Shown piece by piece: positions 1 through 8,427 of a stretch of DNA of 64,000 nt; within the stretch, counting starts at the first letter, position 1, and every line of letters starts with the position of its first letter. Source of the stretch: Herbaspirillum sp. AP02 (GTDB taxonomy: Bacteria; Pseudomonadota; Gammaproteobacteria; Burkholderiales; Burkholderiaceae_D). The stretch lies in assembly GCF_015767275.1 (NCBI RefSeq), contig NZ_JADWMY010000014.1:62001-126000 (forward strand), read 5' to 3'. A program made the translations under genes and the position numbers. The notes beneath the pieces are model-generated. The model ran no database searches. It saw only the letters and a program-made list of their open reading frames with translations, and was not told where the DNA came from.

Positions 1-2
1 AT

Positions 3-194
3 GCGTCAGGCTTGAACAATCCGGACGAAATCGCGAACTATTTTCTGATTCTTATCGACGGCGCAACTGCAGTGGCCATGGTCACTGGCGATACAGGTGC
101 CGCCGATAGCGCTGGTAGAGCGGCCGCTCTGCTTTTATCCACCCTGCAGCAGCAGGCGGGGTCCGTTTCACCTAAACATTCACGTCACCATTGA
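3..194 (+). CDS. TetR-family regulator, C-terminal fragment cut by the window start
   Basis: The frame is open from base 3 to a TGA at 192-194 and shows 63 residues with no start in the window. The visible part (YFLILIDGATAVAMVTGD, then an Ala/Leu-rich helix) looks like the C-terminal ligand and dimer domain of TetR/AcrR regulators, where a helical Asp-Gly-Ala segment is common. The DNA-binding domain would lie upstream of the window. It is followed 9 bases later by a DUF1348 gene on the same strand, an arrangement often seen with TetR regulators, so it may control that gene. The family call rests only on this tail. Confidence 0.6.
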   Translation, partial: ASGLNNPDEIANYFLILIDGATAVAMVTGDTGAADSAGRAAALLLSTLQQQAGSVSPKHSRHH

Positions 195-203
195 GGTCAT
201 ATC

Positions 204-683
204 ATGTCATCCAATACTGAAGTTCGTCCGCCCCTTCCGCCGTTCACCCACGAGTCCGCCATTCAGAAGGTGCGCCTGGCCGAAGATGGGTGGAACACCC
301 GCGATGCAGCAAAAGTCTCTCTTGCCTACAGCCTGGATACGCGCTGGCGTAATCGTGCCGAGTTCGCCAACGGCCGGGACGAAGCACGCGCCTTCCTCGA
401 GCGCAAGTGGGCCAAGGAGTTGGAATATCGCCTCATCAAGGAACTGTGGGCATTCAACGGAAACCGCATTGGCGTGCGCTATGCCTATGAATGGCGCGAC
501 GATTCCGGCAACTGGTTCCGCTCCTACGGCAACGAGAACTGGGAATTCAATGAAGACGGGCTGATGCAGAACCGTTACGCCTGCATCAACGACCGGCCCA
601 TCACTGAAAGCGAAAGGCTGTTCCGCTGGCCGCTCGGACGTCGCCCCGACGATCACCCCGGCCTGTCCGACCTGGGACTCTGA
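204..683 (+). CDS. DUF1348 / NTF2-like family protein
   Basis: This 159-residue protein is rich in Trp, Arg and Tyr ([43 protein letters not shown]). These blocks match the DUF1348 group of the NTF2/SnoaL-like alpha+beta-barrel fold. There is no signal peptide or membrane segment, so it should be cytoplasmic. The family is small, widespread and without an agreed enzymatic role. It starts 9 bases after the TetR fragment and is probably co-transcribed with it. The start is supported by gaggtcatatc just upstream of ATG. The substrate is unknown. Confidence 0.85.
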   Translation: MSSNTEVRPPLPPFTHESAIQKVRLAEDGWNTRDAAKVSLAYSLDTRWRNRAEFANGRDEARAFLERKWAKELEYRLIKELWAFNGNRIGVRYAYEWRDDSGNWFRSYGNENWEFNEDGLMQNRYACINDRPITESERLFRWPLGRRPDDHPGLSDLGL

Positions 684-702
684 GCTGGTCTCGCCGTCGC
701 GC

Positions 703-870
703 CTACTTCGGCCCGGCCGTACGCAAGTCCGGCGCGACGACACCTCTGTCTTCCTTGATGCGGATGAACACGGTCATCAGGAATGCGATGAGCAGCAGAC
801 CTGAGAGGAACATCAGCCCGGTGCCTGCCGAGTGACCTTGCGCCTTTACATAGCCAATCAGCGATGGGCC
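703..870 (-). pseudogene. C-terminal remnant of an MFS transporter
   Basis: Read on the minus strand this gives 55 residues beginning GPSLIGYVKAQGHSAG, followed by one hydrophobic helix (LMFLSGLLLIAFLMTVFI) and a charged tail ending in TAG. This is the typical last transmembrane segment and cytoplasmic tail of an anion/sugar-type MFS carrier. About 350 to 400 N-terminal residues are missing. The similarity stops at about 870, exactly where a GntR remnant on the other strand begins. A short Met-started frame could begin at 873, but one helix cannot transport. It is best read as a deletion remnant. Confidence 0.7.
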
Positions 871-871
871 C

Positions 872-1051
872 ATGCTGTCCTATCGCTCCATGCGACAGCG
901 CGACCGCTACCCGGAGCATTGCCGGCAACATCTGCATGTACTCGACCTGCTGGTCAAGGAGCGCAATGATGAAGCCTCGGAGTTCATGAAAGAGCAGCTG
1001 CAATACACCCTGTCGTCGATTTCGAAGATCGGGGACATTCTGAAACCCTAG
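872..1051 (+). pseudogene. C-terminal remnant of a GntR-family (FCD-type) regulator
   Basis: The frame from 872 to the TAG at 1049-1051 encodes 59 residues: RDRYPEHCRQHLHVLDLL, then EASEFMKEQL and a final helix. This resembles the last two helices of an FCD-type GntR regulator, including the conserved H in the 'EH...L' helix and the region before the terminal helix. The winged-helix domain and most of the effector domain are absent. It abuts the MFS remnant at about 870. GntR/FCD genes commonly lie divergent from the MFS carrier they regulate, so one deletion across their shared promoter explains both stumps. Confidence 0.65.
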
Positions 1052-1066
1052 CCGACCACTGACACC

Positions 1067-1798
1067 ATGAATCCGACTCCCGCCGTCCGCTCCGCATTGA
1101 CCCCGACTGGCAAGCTGCTTGCCTCCATCAACCTGGGTAACCCCATCCTCGCAGGACGTGATGCGGAAGGCCATCCCTGCGGTGTATCGGTCGACCTGGC
1201 GGGAGCGCTGGCACGTGCGCTGGACGCAGAACTGGAATTGGTCGTGTTTGATGCTGCCGGCAAGTCGGTTGAAGCGGTCGCGGCAGAACAGGCCGATTTC
1301 GGCTTCTTCGCCATCGACCCTGTGCGGGGTCAGCAAATCGCCTTCACGGCGCCCTATGTGCTGATTGAAGGCTACTACCTGGTCAAGAATGAATCGCCGC
1401 TGAAGACCAACGACGAAGTCGACCGTGCCGAACATCGCGTCGTCGTCGGCAAAGGCAGTGCCTATGACCTTTACCTGACGCGCGAACTGAAGAACGCCAC
1501 CATTCTGCGCTCGCCGACCTCCCCCACTGTGGTCCAGCATTTCCTCCAGGAAGCTGCCGAAGTGGCTGCCGGCGTGAAGCAACAACTGGAGCATGACGCC
1601 GCTCGAATCGGCGGACTGCGCCTGCTCAACGAACGCTTCATGGTGATTCAGCAGGCCATGGGTACACCGAAGAGCCGCGGCACGGAAGCAGCTGACTTCC
1701 TGGCCGCGTTTGTGGAGAAGATGAAGGCCTCAGGCTTTGTCGCCGAGGCCTTGAATCGTCACAACATCAACGGTGCATCCGTTGCTCCCGCAGCATAG
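1067..1798 (+). CDS. Type-3 periplasmic-binding-like protein without an export signal
   Basis: This 243-residue protein has the layout of the SBP_bac_3 fold: a first lobe with DAEGHPCGVSVDLAGALARAL, a hinge block ADFGFFAIDPVRGQQIAFTAPY, and a second lobe with VVVGKGSAYDLYLTREL. These resemble polar amino-acid binding proteins of about 230 to 260 mature residues. Unlike those, it begins MNPTPAVRSALTPTGK with no hydrophobic signal segment, so it is probably cytoplasmic. No permease or ATPase gene is adjacent. Cytoplasmic proteins with this fold exist and may bind a metabolite or act as cyclohexadienyl-dehydratase-like enzymes; which applies here cannot be told. Confidence 0.75.
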   Translation: MNPTPAVRSALTPTGKLLASINLGNPILAGRDAEGHPCGVSVDLAGALARALDAELELVVFDAAGKSVEAVAAEQADFGFFAIDPVRGQQIAFTAPYVLIEGYYLVKNESPLKTNDEVDRAEHRVVVGKGSAYDLYLTRELKNATILRSPTSPTVVQHFLQEAAEVAAGVKQQLEHDAARIGGLRLLNERFMVIQQAMGTPKSRGTEAADFLAAFVEKMKASGFVAEALNRHNINGASVAPAA

Positions 1799-1810
1799 CT
1801 CATTCCCCAG

Positions 1811-1833
1811 GGTCACCAGCGGCGCCGGTGACC
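1811..1833. terminator. Hairpin between convergent genes
   Basis: GGTCACC and GGTGACC form a 7-bp perfect stem around a 9-base GC-rich loop, 13 bases after the stop of the 1067-1798 gene and ahead of the convergent dctM end. There is no T-run on either strand, so efficient Rho-independent termination is uncertain. Confidence 0.35.
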
Positions 1834-1961
1834 GTAAGGCCGCGACTGTCGTTCGCCAGCTTCGGGCAGCACTCACCTTCCTATACACAGCCCCTATTGC
1901 GCTGGTCAGTAGCACGTGTACTCACCGCTCGGCATCTGCAATCACGACAACCACTGCGACT

Positions 1962-3245
1962 TTATCTGATGAGCTGAGAAGGCAACCATAAGGCAATTTG
2001 CGGAAAGACCATCACCAGCGCCAGCATGAACAACATCAAAAAAGCGTACGGGATGGCGCCCCTTGTAATCTCGCTCAAGGACGCGGATGTAATGCTCTTG
2101 ATCGTGAACAGGTTCATCCCCATTGGCGGCATGATCAGCGCCAGTTCCAGCTTGATGACCAACAACACGCCGTACCAGATCGGATCGATATGCAAGTACT
2201 GCAACACAGGCAGAACCACCGGGGTCGTCACCAGGATGAGCGCTACGCTTTCCAGAAAGACCCCGAGGAGAAAGAGAACCACCATCAACAGGATCAGGAA
2301 ACCATAGACGCCAATATCCATCCGCGTAATCCAATCTACCAATTGCTGTGGAATATGCAGCTTGGTCAGCACGTAAGCAAAAATGGCTGCACCACCCACT
2401 ACCATGAACAGCATTCCCGAGGTCTTGGCGGCATCAGCAGCTGATTCGAAAATGGTTTTCAGACTCACGTTACGGTAGACCACGATGCCCACCAACGTGG
2501 CCAACATTGCGCCTATCGCAGCGGCTTCGGTCGCCGTAAAGACACCACAATACATGCCTATCAAGACCACCATCGGAAGAGCAAAGGCCCATGCCGCCTT
2601 CCTCAGCGCAGCAAGCGTTTCCGATACACTGGCCCTGGGCTCCCGGCGCACCGGCGTTGCGCCGCGAACATTGCTCCACATGCTCCACCCGATGAACACA
2701 AGACCCATCAGCAGTCCCGGGATAATTCCCGCCATGAAAAGGCCTGCGATCGAGGTGTTGGTGATGACGCCGAAAAGCACCATCGGGCCTGACGGAGGAA
2801 TCAGGATACCCAGGGTCCCGCCAGCGGCCACCAATCCATAGGCCAGTCTTGGTGCATAGCCGAAACGGATCATCTGTGGAATCGCCACCGCACCGACCGT
2901 CAGTGCGGTAGCCACGCTGGAACCCGAAATGGCAGCAAACAAGGTACAGGCACCCACGGTGGCAATGGCCAGCCCCCCTGGCAGATGCCTGGTGAGCACG
3001 TACGCCGTCTCATATAGATCGTCCACGATGCGGGAACGGATCATGATGTGCGCCATGTAGGCAAACAGGGGAATGGTGACGAGCACGTACCGACTGATGT
3101 CGTGAAAAACGAATTCGCTTACCGGACCCAGTTCTCCTTGCAAATACAGGAGCGCGCTACCGCCTACCAAAGCCAGACATGCGAAAACGGGAATTCCGAG
3201 AAACAGCAGCAGCAGTAGCGAAATACCTATCATGGATGCGATCAT
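1962..3245 (-). CDS. TRAP transporter large permease (DctM type)
   Basis: This 427-residue protein has about 12 predicted membrane segments and the DctM layout: an N-terminal hydrophobic run, GACTLFAAISGSSVATALTVGAVAIPQM (a well-conserved block), the GGTLGILIPPSGPMVLFG loop, and a C-terminal GMNLFTIKS segment. DctM is the Na+-coupled transporting subunit of the inner-membrane TRAP complex. Its start overlaps the dctQ end by 4 bases, so the two are translationally coupled. It is the last gene of a run that begins with the HMGL-type lyase at 6998, so the substrate is probably an organic acid handled by those enzymes. Confidence 0.93.
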   Translation of the reverse strand: MIASMIGISLLLLLFLGIPVFACLALVGGSALLYLQGELGPVSEFVFHDISRYVLVTIPLFAYMAHIMIRSRIVDDLYETAYVLTRHLPGGLAIATVGACTLFAAISGSSVATALTVGAVAIPQMIRFGYAPRLAYGLVAAGGTLGILIPPSGPMVLFGVITNTSIAGLFMAGIIPGLLMGLVFIGWSMWSNVRGATPVRREPRASVSETLAALRKAAWAFALPMVVLIGMYCGVFTATEAAAIGAMLATLVGIVVYRNVSLKTIFESAADAAKTSGMLFMVVGGAAIFAYVLTKLHIPQQLVDWITRMDIGVYGFLILLMVVLFLLGVFLESVALILVTTPVVLPVLQYLHIDPIWYGVLLVIKLELALIMPPMGMNLFTIKSITSASLSEITRGAIPYAFLMLFMLALVMVFPQIALWLPSQLIR

Positions 3246-3835
3246 GATTTCTCTCCTGCTGCCGAAAAATGGCCGCCCAGATCCGGGAGTCCGCAGAGCA
3301 GGCGCAGTATGGCTTCCACGGATACCAGCAACATCAACGACGCACCCAAGGGAATCAGAAGCTGCACCTGGTAGAGAGGTATCTGGACGTTTCCGCTGGT
3401 ATAGATACCGAGCATTCTCGAAAACTCTGCCGTCTCCCAGCCGTTGATCATCAGACCAATGGACACGACCCCGACCATGAAGAAGCCGAGCAGGCTGAGT
3501 TTCTTTCTCGTTGCGTCATTCACCTTTGCACTCAGGGTATCGGCCGAAATATGCTTGTCTTCTCGCAAGGTCGCGCCTGTTGCAAGCATCACGATTGCCG
3601 CCAGCAGAAAACCCGCGACGTCATCGACCCACGTCGGCGCTGCGTTCAGGCAGTAACGCATGAAGACCGCGTAGCATACGAGCGCCATGGAAAGTATCAC
3701 TCCCAAGGCAGCCAATCCCAGCGCCGCATTGACGATGACGGAAACGATACGCTCCATCCTCAGCAGCCATGTTGCAGCCGCCCGCGCCGACAGCGGTGGA
3801 GCCGCGGGTAGCGCTTTTTCTTGCTTGATAGGCAT
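3242..3835 (-). CDS. TRAP transporter small permease (DctQ type)
   Basis: This 197-residue protein has four predicted membrane helices and the DctQ hallmark RYCLNAAPTWVDDVAGFLLAAIVML, where an Arg-Tyr and a Trp precede the second helix. The small subunit associates with DctM in the inner membrane. The segment TLREDKHISADTL is the usual conserved loop of the family. The gene lies 22 bases after dctP and overlaps dctM by 4 bases, which supports a single dctP-dctQ-dctM transcript. Confidence 0.9.
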   Translation of the reverse strand: MPIKQEKALPAAPPLSARAAATWLLRMERIVSVIVNAALGLAALGVILSMALVCYAVFMRYCLNAAPTWVDDVAGFLLAAIVMLATGATLREDKHISADTLSAKVNDATRKKLSLLGFFMVGVVSIGLMINGWETAEFSRMLGIYTSGNVQIPLYQVQLLIPLGASLMLLVSVEAILRLLCGLPDLGGHFSAAGEKS

Positions 3836-3857
3836 TTTTTGTCAGTCCATTGAGCCG

Positions 3858-4847
3858 TCACAACTGGTTGATCAATTCGATTATTTTTTCGCCATCGCTG
3901 GCAGACGCCTTGAATGCCTTGACCACGGCAGGCTGCATGACATCTGACAAGGCCTTTTGCTGGGCCGGGTCGAGAACCGTGATTTGCATGCCCTTTTCTC
4001 TCAGTTCGGAAATGAGTGCTGGCGAAATCTGATCATTCTTTGGAAGCAGTCTGACCTCTGCGGTGCGTGCCGCTGTCTCGATGGATTTCCGGATATCCTC
4101 AGGCAGGGAGGACCACCAGCGCGGATTCACGACGAGATTGGCATAGACGGTCGTGATCGGAGCTACCGTGCCGAATTTCTGCGCTTCGTAGTAGCGGCGC
4201 GAATAGGCTGCGGCGACACCGGTGTAACCGGCGTCGATCACTCCCGCAAGCAATGCCTGATAGACCTCCGACCCTGGCATGGAAGAAGGCGACGCACCCA
4301 TCGCGATCAGGCCTTCATCTGTCAACTTGCTCTGTCCGCGTATCTTGATCCCCCTGAAGTCGGCAGGTTGAATCAAAGGCTTCTTCGCCGAAGTGAAGAT
4401 CGCCCAGTTATCATCCAGCAGCCATCCAATATTCACGACCCCTTTTGATTTCAGCTTGGTATTCAGGTACTGCGCTGCGGACGATTGCGGAAATCTCTGC
4501 AACTGCTGCGCGCGCGACAACATGAATGGAATGCTGGTAACCGCCATCTCCGGAATGGTCGCGCCCCAGGAGATACTGAGAATAACGGCGGCCTCTATAT
4601 CGCCTTTGGCTACAGCGGCGTGATTCTGAGTCGCCTTGAAGAGTTGTTCCGCACCGAATAACTGCACGTCGACGCGGCCTGCGCTGGCAGCCCTGACGTC
4701 CTGGGCGAATTGGTCCAGTGCCTTTGCCACCTGGTGCTGCGGCGGATATTGATGACTAAGTCGCATCGTATAGGGCGCGGCAAAGGACAGGGAGGCGATG
4801 ATGGACAGCAAACTGCCGGCTGCCAGGTTTCGGATTAGCGCATACAT
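3858..4847 (-). CDS. TRAP transporter periplasmic binding protein (DctP type)
   Basis: From the chosen start the protein has 329 residues. The start at 4847 is preferred over an in-frame ATG 15 codons upstream because it has aaaggtga about 7 bases before it and begins directly with a signal peptide (about residues 1-23, cleavage near SFA-AP). The mature protein shows YTMRLSHQYPP, the motif GIKIRGQ with the Arg that binds the ligand carboxylate in this family, and YQALLAGVIDAGYTG. It is exported to the periplasm and delivers a carboxylate to DctQM. It follows the CoA-transferase gene by 52 bases. Confidence 0.92.
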   Translation of the reverse strand: MYALIRNLAAGSLLSIIASLSFAAPYTMRLSHQYPPQHQVAKALDQFAQDVRAASAGRVDVQLFGAEQLFKATQNHAAVAKGDIEAAVILSISWGATIPEMAVTSIPFMLSRAQQLQRFPQSSAAQYLNTKLKSKGVVNIGWLLDDNWAIFTSAKKPLIQPADFRGIKIRGQSKLTDEGLIAMGASPSSMPGSEVYQALLAGVIDAGYTGVAAAYSRRYYEAQKFGTVAPITTVYANLVVNPRWWSSLPEDIRKSIETAARTAEVRLLPKNDQISPALISELREKGMQITVLDPAQQKALSDVMQPAVVKAFKASASDGEKIIELINQL

Positions 4848-4899
4848 AGTCGTTTCACCTTTGAAGTACCTGATTTTTCGGTTGATGGTCATGTGTAAC

Positions 4900-6051
4900 T
4901 TAGTGGCCTGGGATACCGTTCAAGGTGTTCAGAATCTCCTCCGAATGTTCTCCGACAGATGGAATCGGTCGTTGCACACCCAGGCGACGCCCTTTCATCA
5001 TCAAGGGAAGCAGAACTGCCTTGGACACGGAGCCATCCTCGACCTGCATATCGACCAGTCCGCCACTTTCGATCAGGTGCGGATCGTCCAGGAGCTGATC
5101 CGGCCGTTGGATCGGTGCATAGGGAAGTTCCGCTTTATCCAGTTTTCGAATCAACACGTCGTAGTCCTGCTCTCGCAGGATCGCCCCCAGTCGCTCCAAT
5201 AACTGCGGACGGCAGCCCACACGCTGAGCGTTGGTACGCAATCCCGGGTCATCCCGCAAGTCCGGACGCTCCAATAGTTCACAGAGCGTCAGCCACTGCT
5301 TGTCGCTCACCGCAGCAACAAACAATTGCCTGCCTCCGGCCAGCGTGAAGACGTCATACACGCCCCAAGCCGAAGCGCGCGAGGGCATCGGGTCAAGTGG
5401 TACGCCGCTCATCTGGAATTGCTGCATATGTTGAGAACTCAGCAATGCACAGTTCTCGTAGAGCGCGCTCTGGATTTCCTGGCCCCGCCCGGTACGCGCC
5501 CGTTCGTGCAGCGCAGCGAGCACGCCCATGGCACCGAACATTCCACCCATGATGTCGTTCACGGATGCACCGGCGCGCAAGGGCCGGCCAGGCAATCCCG
5601 TCATATACGCCAGCCCTCCCATCATCTGGACCACCTCATCCAGTGCCAGACGATGTTCGTAGGGACCGTTCAAGAAGCCTTTATGCGCGGCGTAGATCAA
5701 GCGCGGATTTTCTTCGTTCAGGGATTCATAACCCAGACCCATCCTTGCCATCTGCCCAGGGCGGAAATTTTCCAGCATCACATCCGCGGTGGAGATCAGC
5801 TTCCTGGCAGCAGCCAGATCGGACTCCTTGCCCAAGTCGAGTACCAGGCTTTTCTTGTTTCGATTGAAGGTCCGGAAAAAGCCCATCCCCAGTCCTGGAA
5901 GGCGCCGTGTCTTGTCGCCGCCCGGCGGTTCGACCTTGATGACCTCGGCGCCAAGATCAGCCAGGATCATCCCGCACGTCGGCCCCATCACCATGTGACT
6001 GAATTCGATGACGCGGATACCCGCGAGCGGGAGAGTGTCGGTCGAGTTCAT
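4900..6051 (-). CDS. Family III (CaiB/BaiF) CoA-transferase
   Basis: This 383-residue protein matches family III CoA-transferases: IRVIEFSHMVMGPTCG at the start, DLGAEVIKVEPPGGD, NRNKKSLVLDL, and GASVNDIMGG. In the last block D166 aligns with the catalytic Asp of formyl-CoA transferase. Such enzymes move CoA from a donor (often succinyl-CoA) to a free carboxylic acid. Members act on carnitine, formate/oxalate, citramalate, mesaconate, and glutarate or 3-hydroxy-3-methylglutarate. The start overlaps the end of the lyase gene by 4 bases. It probably activates the acid imported by the TRAP system so that the lyase can cleave it. Confidence 0.9.
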   Translation of the reverse strand: MNSTDTLPLAGIRVIEFSHMVMGPTCGMILADLGAEVIKVEPPGGDKTRRLPGLGMGFFRTFNRNKKSLVLDLGKESDLAAARKLISTADVMLENFRPGQMARMGLGYESLNEENPRLIYAAHKGFLNGPYEHRLALDEVVQMMGGLAYMTGLPGRPLRAGASVNDIMGGMFGAMGVLAALHERARTGRGQEIQSALYENCALLSSQHMQQFQMSGVPLDPMPSRASAWGVYDVFTLAGGRQLFVAAVSDKQWLTLCELLERPDLRDDPGLRTNAQRVGCRPQLLERLGAILREQDYDVLIRKLDKAELPYAPIQRPDQLLDDPHLIESGGLVDMQVEDGSVSKAVLLPLMMKGRRLGVQRPIPSVGEHSEEILNTLNGIPGH

Positions 6052-6998
6052 TGCAGGCGCCCTCCCTGATTGCTGCCATTCCCATCCGACCAGCGCGGCA
6101 GGCCGGCCTGCGCCACGAACCCGAATAGTTTTTCCTCTGGAAGAATGCGGGCCAGCAGCTCCCTGAGCTTGAGGAGACTGGCGATATCAATGGAGGTAGC
6201 GTAGTGCATGCTATCGAGCATGAAGACCAGATCCTCAATGACGATATTGCCGGATGCCCCGGGTGCATAGGGGCAGCCACCCAAGCCGGCCAGGGAGGCA
6301 TCGTGTCTCCCAAGGCCTCGCTTGAGCGCGACCAGGGCATTGGCCAGCCCCAGGCCCCGGGTATTGTGCAGATGTGCGCCGATCAGGCGCTCGCCGATCA
6401 CGGCTTGCAGACGACCGATCAACTGATCCACCTGGTCCGGACTGGCGTATCCCACGGTATCCCCCACACTGCAGGCATCCGCGCCTGCCTCGATGGCGCG
6501 GGATGCAATCTGGCAAACCAGATCGGGCTCAACGCTACCTTGCAAGGTACAACCGAATGCCGTCGTCAGTCCGATGAGTATCTTTGCCGGCGATGCCATC
6601 TCCAGGCGCAATTCATGGATGGCGAAAATGGTGTCCACCATTTCCTCCGGACTCTTGTTGACGTTTGCCTTGCTGTGCAACCGGCTCGCGGAGATCGGCA
6701 TGACGATCTCGCTCACCCCCGCTTCAAAGGCCAGTCTGGCGCCTTTCAGGTTGGGAATGACCGCGCTCACGTTGAGATCGAGGTAGCGCCGTGCGTGACG
6801 TACGACCTCGGCCGTATCCGCCATGGCGGGTACCAGTTTCGGATTGACGAAGGAGCCCGCCTCGATGCTGCGGATTCCGGCGCCATACATCGCGTCGAGA
6901 AGCTCCAGCTTGTCCTTGGTAGGAACCACTTGTGCAATGGATTGCAGGCCGTCACGCAGCGTGACGTCGTGAACTTGTATCTGTCGAGGGAGGCTCAT
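6048..6998 (-). CDS. HMG-CoA lyase-type enzyme (DRE-TIM; HMG-CoA or citramalyl-CoA lyase)
   Basis: This 316-residue protein carries the hallmarks of 3-hydroxy-3-methylglutaryl-CoA lyase: VTLRDGLQSI (R15-D16, catalytic Arg and metal-binding Asp), SVGDTVGYA, the metal-binding HLHNTRGLGLANAL, and the signature loop GGCPYAPGASGN with the catalytic Cys. It would cleave a 3-hydroxy-3-methyl acyl-CoA to a ketone or keto acid and acetyl-CoA. HMG-CoA gives acetoacetate; (R)-citramalyl-CoA gives pyruvate. Pairing with a family III CoA-transferase and a TRAP importer suggests use of an external acid, not leucine breakdown. The exact substrate cannot be set from sequence. Confidence 0.88.
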   Translation of the reverse strand: MSLPRQIQVHDVTLRDGLQSIAQVVPTKDKLELLDAMYGAGIRSIEAGSFVNPKLVPAMADTAEVVRHARRYLDLNVSAVIPNLKGARLAFEAGVSEIVMPISASRLHSKANVNKSPEEMVDTIFAIHELRLEMASPAKILIGLTTAFGCTLQGSVEPDLVCQIASRAIEAGADACSVGDTVGYASPDQVDQLIGRLQAVIGERLIGAHLHNTRGLGLANALVALKRGLGRHDASLAGLGGCPYAPGASGNIVIEDLVFMLDSMHYATSIDIASLLKLRELLARILPEEKLFGFVAQAGLPRWSDGNGSNQGGRLQ

Positions 6999-7174
6999 AT
7001 GTGTTTTGCGTTTAAGAATGCTGACACATATTCAACGACCGCCTCACCTCCTACAAGCAACGCTTTGCAATGACTGGCATCGCGAAAAAAGATGGATGGA
7101 TCGACTGCTACGGTTGATACGCTTTCGAAGCAAAGAAAGCGATTTTCAGGACAAAAAATACCACCGCCCCAGAT

Positions 7175-7216
7175 TGATGCACCCAACCACGCGCGCGCAC
7201 CAAAAATAGTGCATCA
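7175..7216. promoter_or_regulatory. Candidate LysR operator upstream of the lyase-transferase-TRAP operon
   Basis: An 8-bp inverted repeat, TGATGCAC and GTGCATCA, has its half-sites 26 bases apart. It lies between the LysR gene end and the lyase start, about 180 bases upstream of the lyase ATG. LysR regulators often bind such dyads. The wide spacing is a weakness. Confidence 0.35.
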
Positions 7217-7232
7217 GGATGGTACGTGAAAG

Positions 7233-8222
7233 TCAGGCTGGCTTGTCCATCGGCGCAGAGCGATCCTGATCACCTTGCTCATTGAGAAGATGATGCAAGA
7301 GCGCTTTGGCGCCATGGGACATGTTGTCGCGATTTTTTACGCAGATCACCATATTGCGCTGCGCCCACGAATCGGAGAGCGGGATGACGGACAATCCCAA
7401 TGCGTCGACATCGCCATTGATCGCCTCAACCGGCAGGATGCCGACGCCAACGTTTTGCTGGATGGCCCCGCGCGCTGCATCAAAATGGGGAACCTGCAAT
7501 CTGAAATTCAGCTTTTTCCCATCGCTGGCTGCCATCAACTCCAGAAAGCGATTCAGAGAACCATTGCGCACCAATCCAACTTGCGGGAGATTAATCGTCT
7601 GACGAAAGCTTATTTCCTTGAGCCCGGCAAGGAAATGTGACTTCGAAACAACAAGCGCGAGGTGATCTTTGCGAAACGGGATCATCTCGAGATCGCCACC
7701 ATCGACCAAGTCCCGACAGACGCCAAAGTCGGCGGTCGAATCATTGACAGCCCGGACGATTTCTTCGGACAGTCGCTCCTCGATCTTGATCTGCATGGAT
7801 GGATGATCTTTCAGAAACGAAACAACCGCCCCCGGCAGGAACTCGTGAATCGACGACACATTGGCGTAGATCGTCACCTGCGCACGGCTTCCGTCGCCAT
7901 AGCGGCTCAGCTCCGCGTACAAGGATTCCCAGCCGTCGATCAATATCTTGGCGTGCCGCAACAGCACAGTCCCCGCCTCCGTGGTTTCTACGCCGCGTGG
8001 CAGCCGCTTGATCAGGGCTGTCCCGACCAGTTGCTCGATCTCGGCCAGGCGCTTGCTGATGGCGGAGGCGGCAATGAATTCACGGCGGGCAGCCTTGGCA
8101 ATACTTCCCTCCTCGCACACCGCAATAAACAGGCGAAGTGACACCGGATCAATCTGCCATTTGTGCGACACCTTGTCCTTCAGCGTCGATTTTCCGCGAT
8201 TCAAGAGATTCAATTCATTCAT
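7233..8222 (-). CDS. LysR-family regulator of the adjacent acid-utilisation operon
   Basis: The protein has 329 residues from the start at 8222, chosen because ggaaaggg lies just ahead of it. It has an N-terminal winged helix (IDPVSLRLFIAVCEEGSIAKAARREFIAASAISKRLAEIEQLVG), here after an unusual 25-residue N-terminal extension. The effector domain contains YANVSSIHEFLPGAVVSFL and FGVCRDLVDGGDLE. It lies directly upstream of, and in the same direction as, the lyase-transferase-TRAP genes with a 234-base gap that should hold the operon promoter. It is likely their activator. The inducer is unknown. Confidence 0.88.
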   Translation of the reverse strand: MNELNLLNRGKSTLKDKVSHKWQIDPVSLRLFIAVCEEGSIAKAARREFIAASAISKRLAEIEQLVGTALIKRLPRGVETTEAGTVLLRHAKILIDGWESLYAELSRYGDGSRAQVTIYANVSSIHEFLPGAVVSFLKDHPSMQIKIEERLSEEIVRAVNDSTADFGVCRDLVDGGDLEMIPFRKDHLALVVSKSHFLAGLKEISFRQTINLPQVGLVRNGSLNRFLELMAASDGKKLNFRLQVPHFDAARGAIQQNVGVGILPVEAINGDVDALGLSVIPLSDSWAQRNMVICVKNRDNMSHGAKALLHHLLNEQGDQDRSAPMDKPA

Positions 8223-8427
8223 CGTCCGTCCCTTTCCTTCCATCAAACCTGTCGATCCTGGCGATCTTTCAGAATCGAGGCTTCATGCAATTTGTGTACC
8301 GGCCCGGAACGACGGTCAAGACAATGGACGACTCTGGTCAGCATGGCGCAATACGGAAACACAGAAGCGATCCGCCCCCTGGCCGAGCAAAAGGCACGCG
8401 GTCGCTAGGGCCATGTCTGCGTGCAGG

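Noticed and set aside
653..1594. Minus-strand 313-residue open frame across the GntR remnant and the SBP-like gene
   Set aside because: Shadow of the plus-strand SBP-like gene; only its far end overlaps the MFS remnant, in a different frame.
6048..6998. Calling the lyase the leucine-pathway HMG-CoA lyase
   Set aside because: No methylcrotonyl-CoA carboxylase, hydratase or isovaleryl-CoA dehydrogenase gene is nearby; the neighbours are a CoA-transferase and a TRAP importer.
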